Shown piece by piece: positions 62,106 through 64,000 of a stretch of DNA of 64,000 nucleotides; within the stretch, counting starts at the first letter, position 1; every line of letters begins with the position of its first letter. The notes below the pieces were generated by a model. It was not told the origin of the DNA and ran no database searches. It was given only the letters and a program-made list of their open reading frames with translations. Made by a program: the position numbers and the translations under genes. The DNA comes from Leyella stercorea DSM 18206 (GTDB lineage Bacteria; Bacteroidota; Bacteroidia; Bacteroidales; Bacteroidaceae), in the NCBI RefSeq assembly GCF_000235885.1, contig NZ_JH379436.1:20007-84006 (forward strand). Reading direction: 5' to 3'.

Positions 62106-63740
<1,635 letters not shown>

Positions 63741-63758
63741 TTATATTGTTTCGAGGTG

Positions 63759-63766
63759 CAAAGTTA
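63759..63766 (-). promoter_or_regulatory. -7 box of the ABC-F gene
   Basis: Minus-strand TAACTTTG followed by CA, 34 bp before the ATG. Confidence 0.6.
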
Positions 63767-63841
63767 CACATTATTTTCTGGATGGGCAAATTTTATGGTT
63801 AGCATATCTAAACTATAGTTTGGCAGTAAAAAAGAATAATT

Positions 63842-63972
63842 GTAGTACTCCCTATGTAGTACTGGAGTAATCTCAATGTAGTACTGGAGTAATCTCGCTA
63901 CTATACTGCAGTAATCTCACTACCAGTACTGCAGTAATCCCTATGCCAGTACTGGAACTATCTCTATGTTGT
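63842..63972. repeat. Tandem 22-23-bp units, array D
   Basis: Units begin at 63857, 63879, 63901, 63924 and 63947 (spacing 22, 22, 23, 23), with partial units at both ends. The consensus is about TAGTACTGSAGTAATCTCNMTR. AGTACT and CTGCAG within units are palindromes. It lies upstream of the ABC-F gene, near the window edge. Confidence 0.85.
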
Positions 63973-64000
63973 AGTTTAACGTTTTTAGTTGACTACTTTC

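Overview
The window looks like chromosomal DNA from a Bacteroidales bacterium, most probably Prevotella or a close relative (inference from gene content and promoters, not from a marker gene). Support comes from the many TAnnTTTG -7 promoter elements with no Shine-Dalgarno sites, a GT3-type glycogen synthase paired with a short-type phosphorylase, a fused NfnAB-like oxidoreductase, a lipoprotein TamA-like Omp85 protein, a 2-domain malic enzyme, and a galM / sugar transporter / galK operon. No rRNA, tRNA, CRISPR array, prophage or plasmid gene was seen. Most of the window is ordinary housekeeping DNA.

Layout. 0-3.2 kb: 3' end of enolase, a PepSY-like periplasmic protein and the potassium transporter Kup. 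3.3-7.1 kb: an AT-rich graveyard holding an IS4-type transposase fragment, a large zinc-ribbon / PD-(D/E)XK / NUMOD1 nuclease gene broken by one in-frame TAG, a truncated secreted-protein gene, a 24-codon fragment with an adenine-methyltransferase motif, and an unknown gene. 7.3-14.3 kb: a cyclophilin-addA-addB operon whose coding sequences are invaded by octamer repeats. 14.4-22.9 kb: a RelA-type synthetase with a decayed hydrolase site, a TetR regulator, malic enzyme, Tex and a small lipoprotein. 22.9-31.4 kb: YaaA, a ThiE-like protein with Prs, a DUF486 protein with TtcA, the NfnAB-like fusion, SerS, and L21/L27.

31.6-45.3 kb: glgA-glgP, a secreted unknown, the rfbC-rfbD-rfbB-DUF1846 operon, a secreted esterase-like hydrolase, galE, and an unknown gene followed by pflA and a zinc-ribbon protein. 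45.3-51.6 kb: a run of minus-strand genes trmH-like, folK-like, M64 peptidase, TPR protein, clpC and pgpA. 51.7-64 kb: the TamL-like protein, dinB, the galactose operon (transporter inactivated by an internal deletion), grpE-dnaJ-folC and a YbiT-type ABC-F ATPase.

The strongest unexplained signal is not a gene. Four intergenic sites carry short tandem arrays with a period of 21-23 bp. Two of them share a 20-bp sequence, while the other two have unrelated sequences but the same period and short palindromes in the units. A second repeat family, a GRTGGTGA octamer sometimes joined to a 35-bp hairpin unit, sits inside the addB and addA reading frames. A third, a GGAGG/CCTCC hairpin, lies between genes. 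Together these suggest a lineage with several active short-repeat families.
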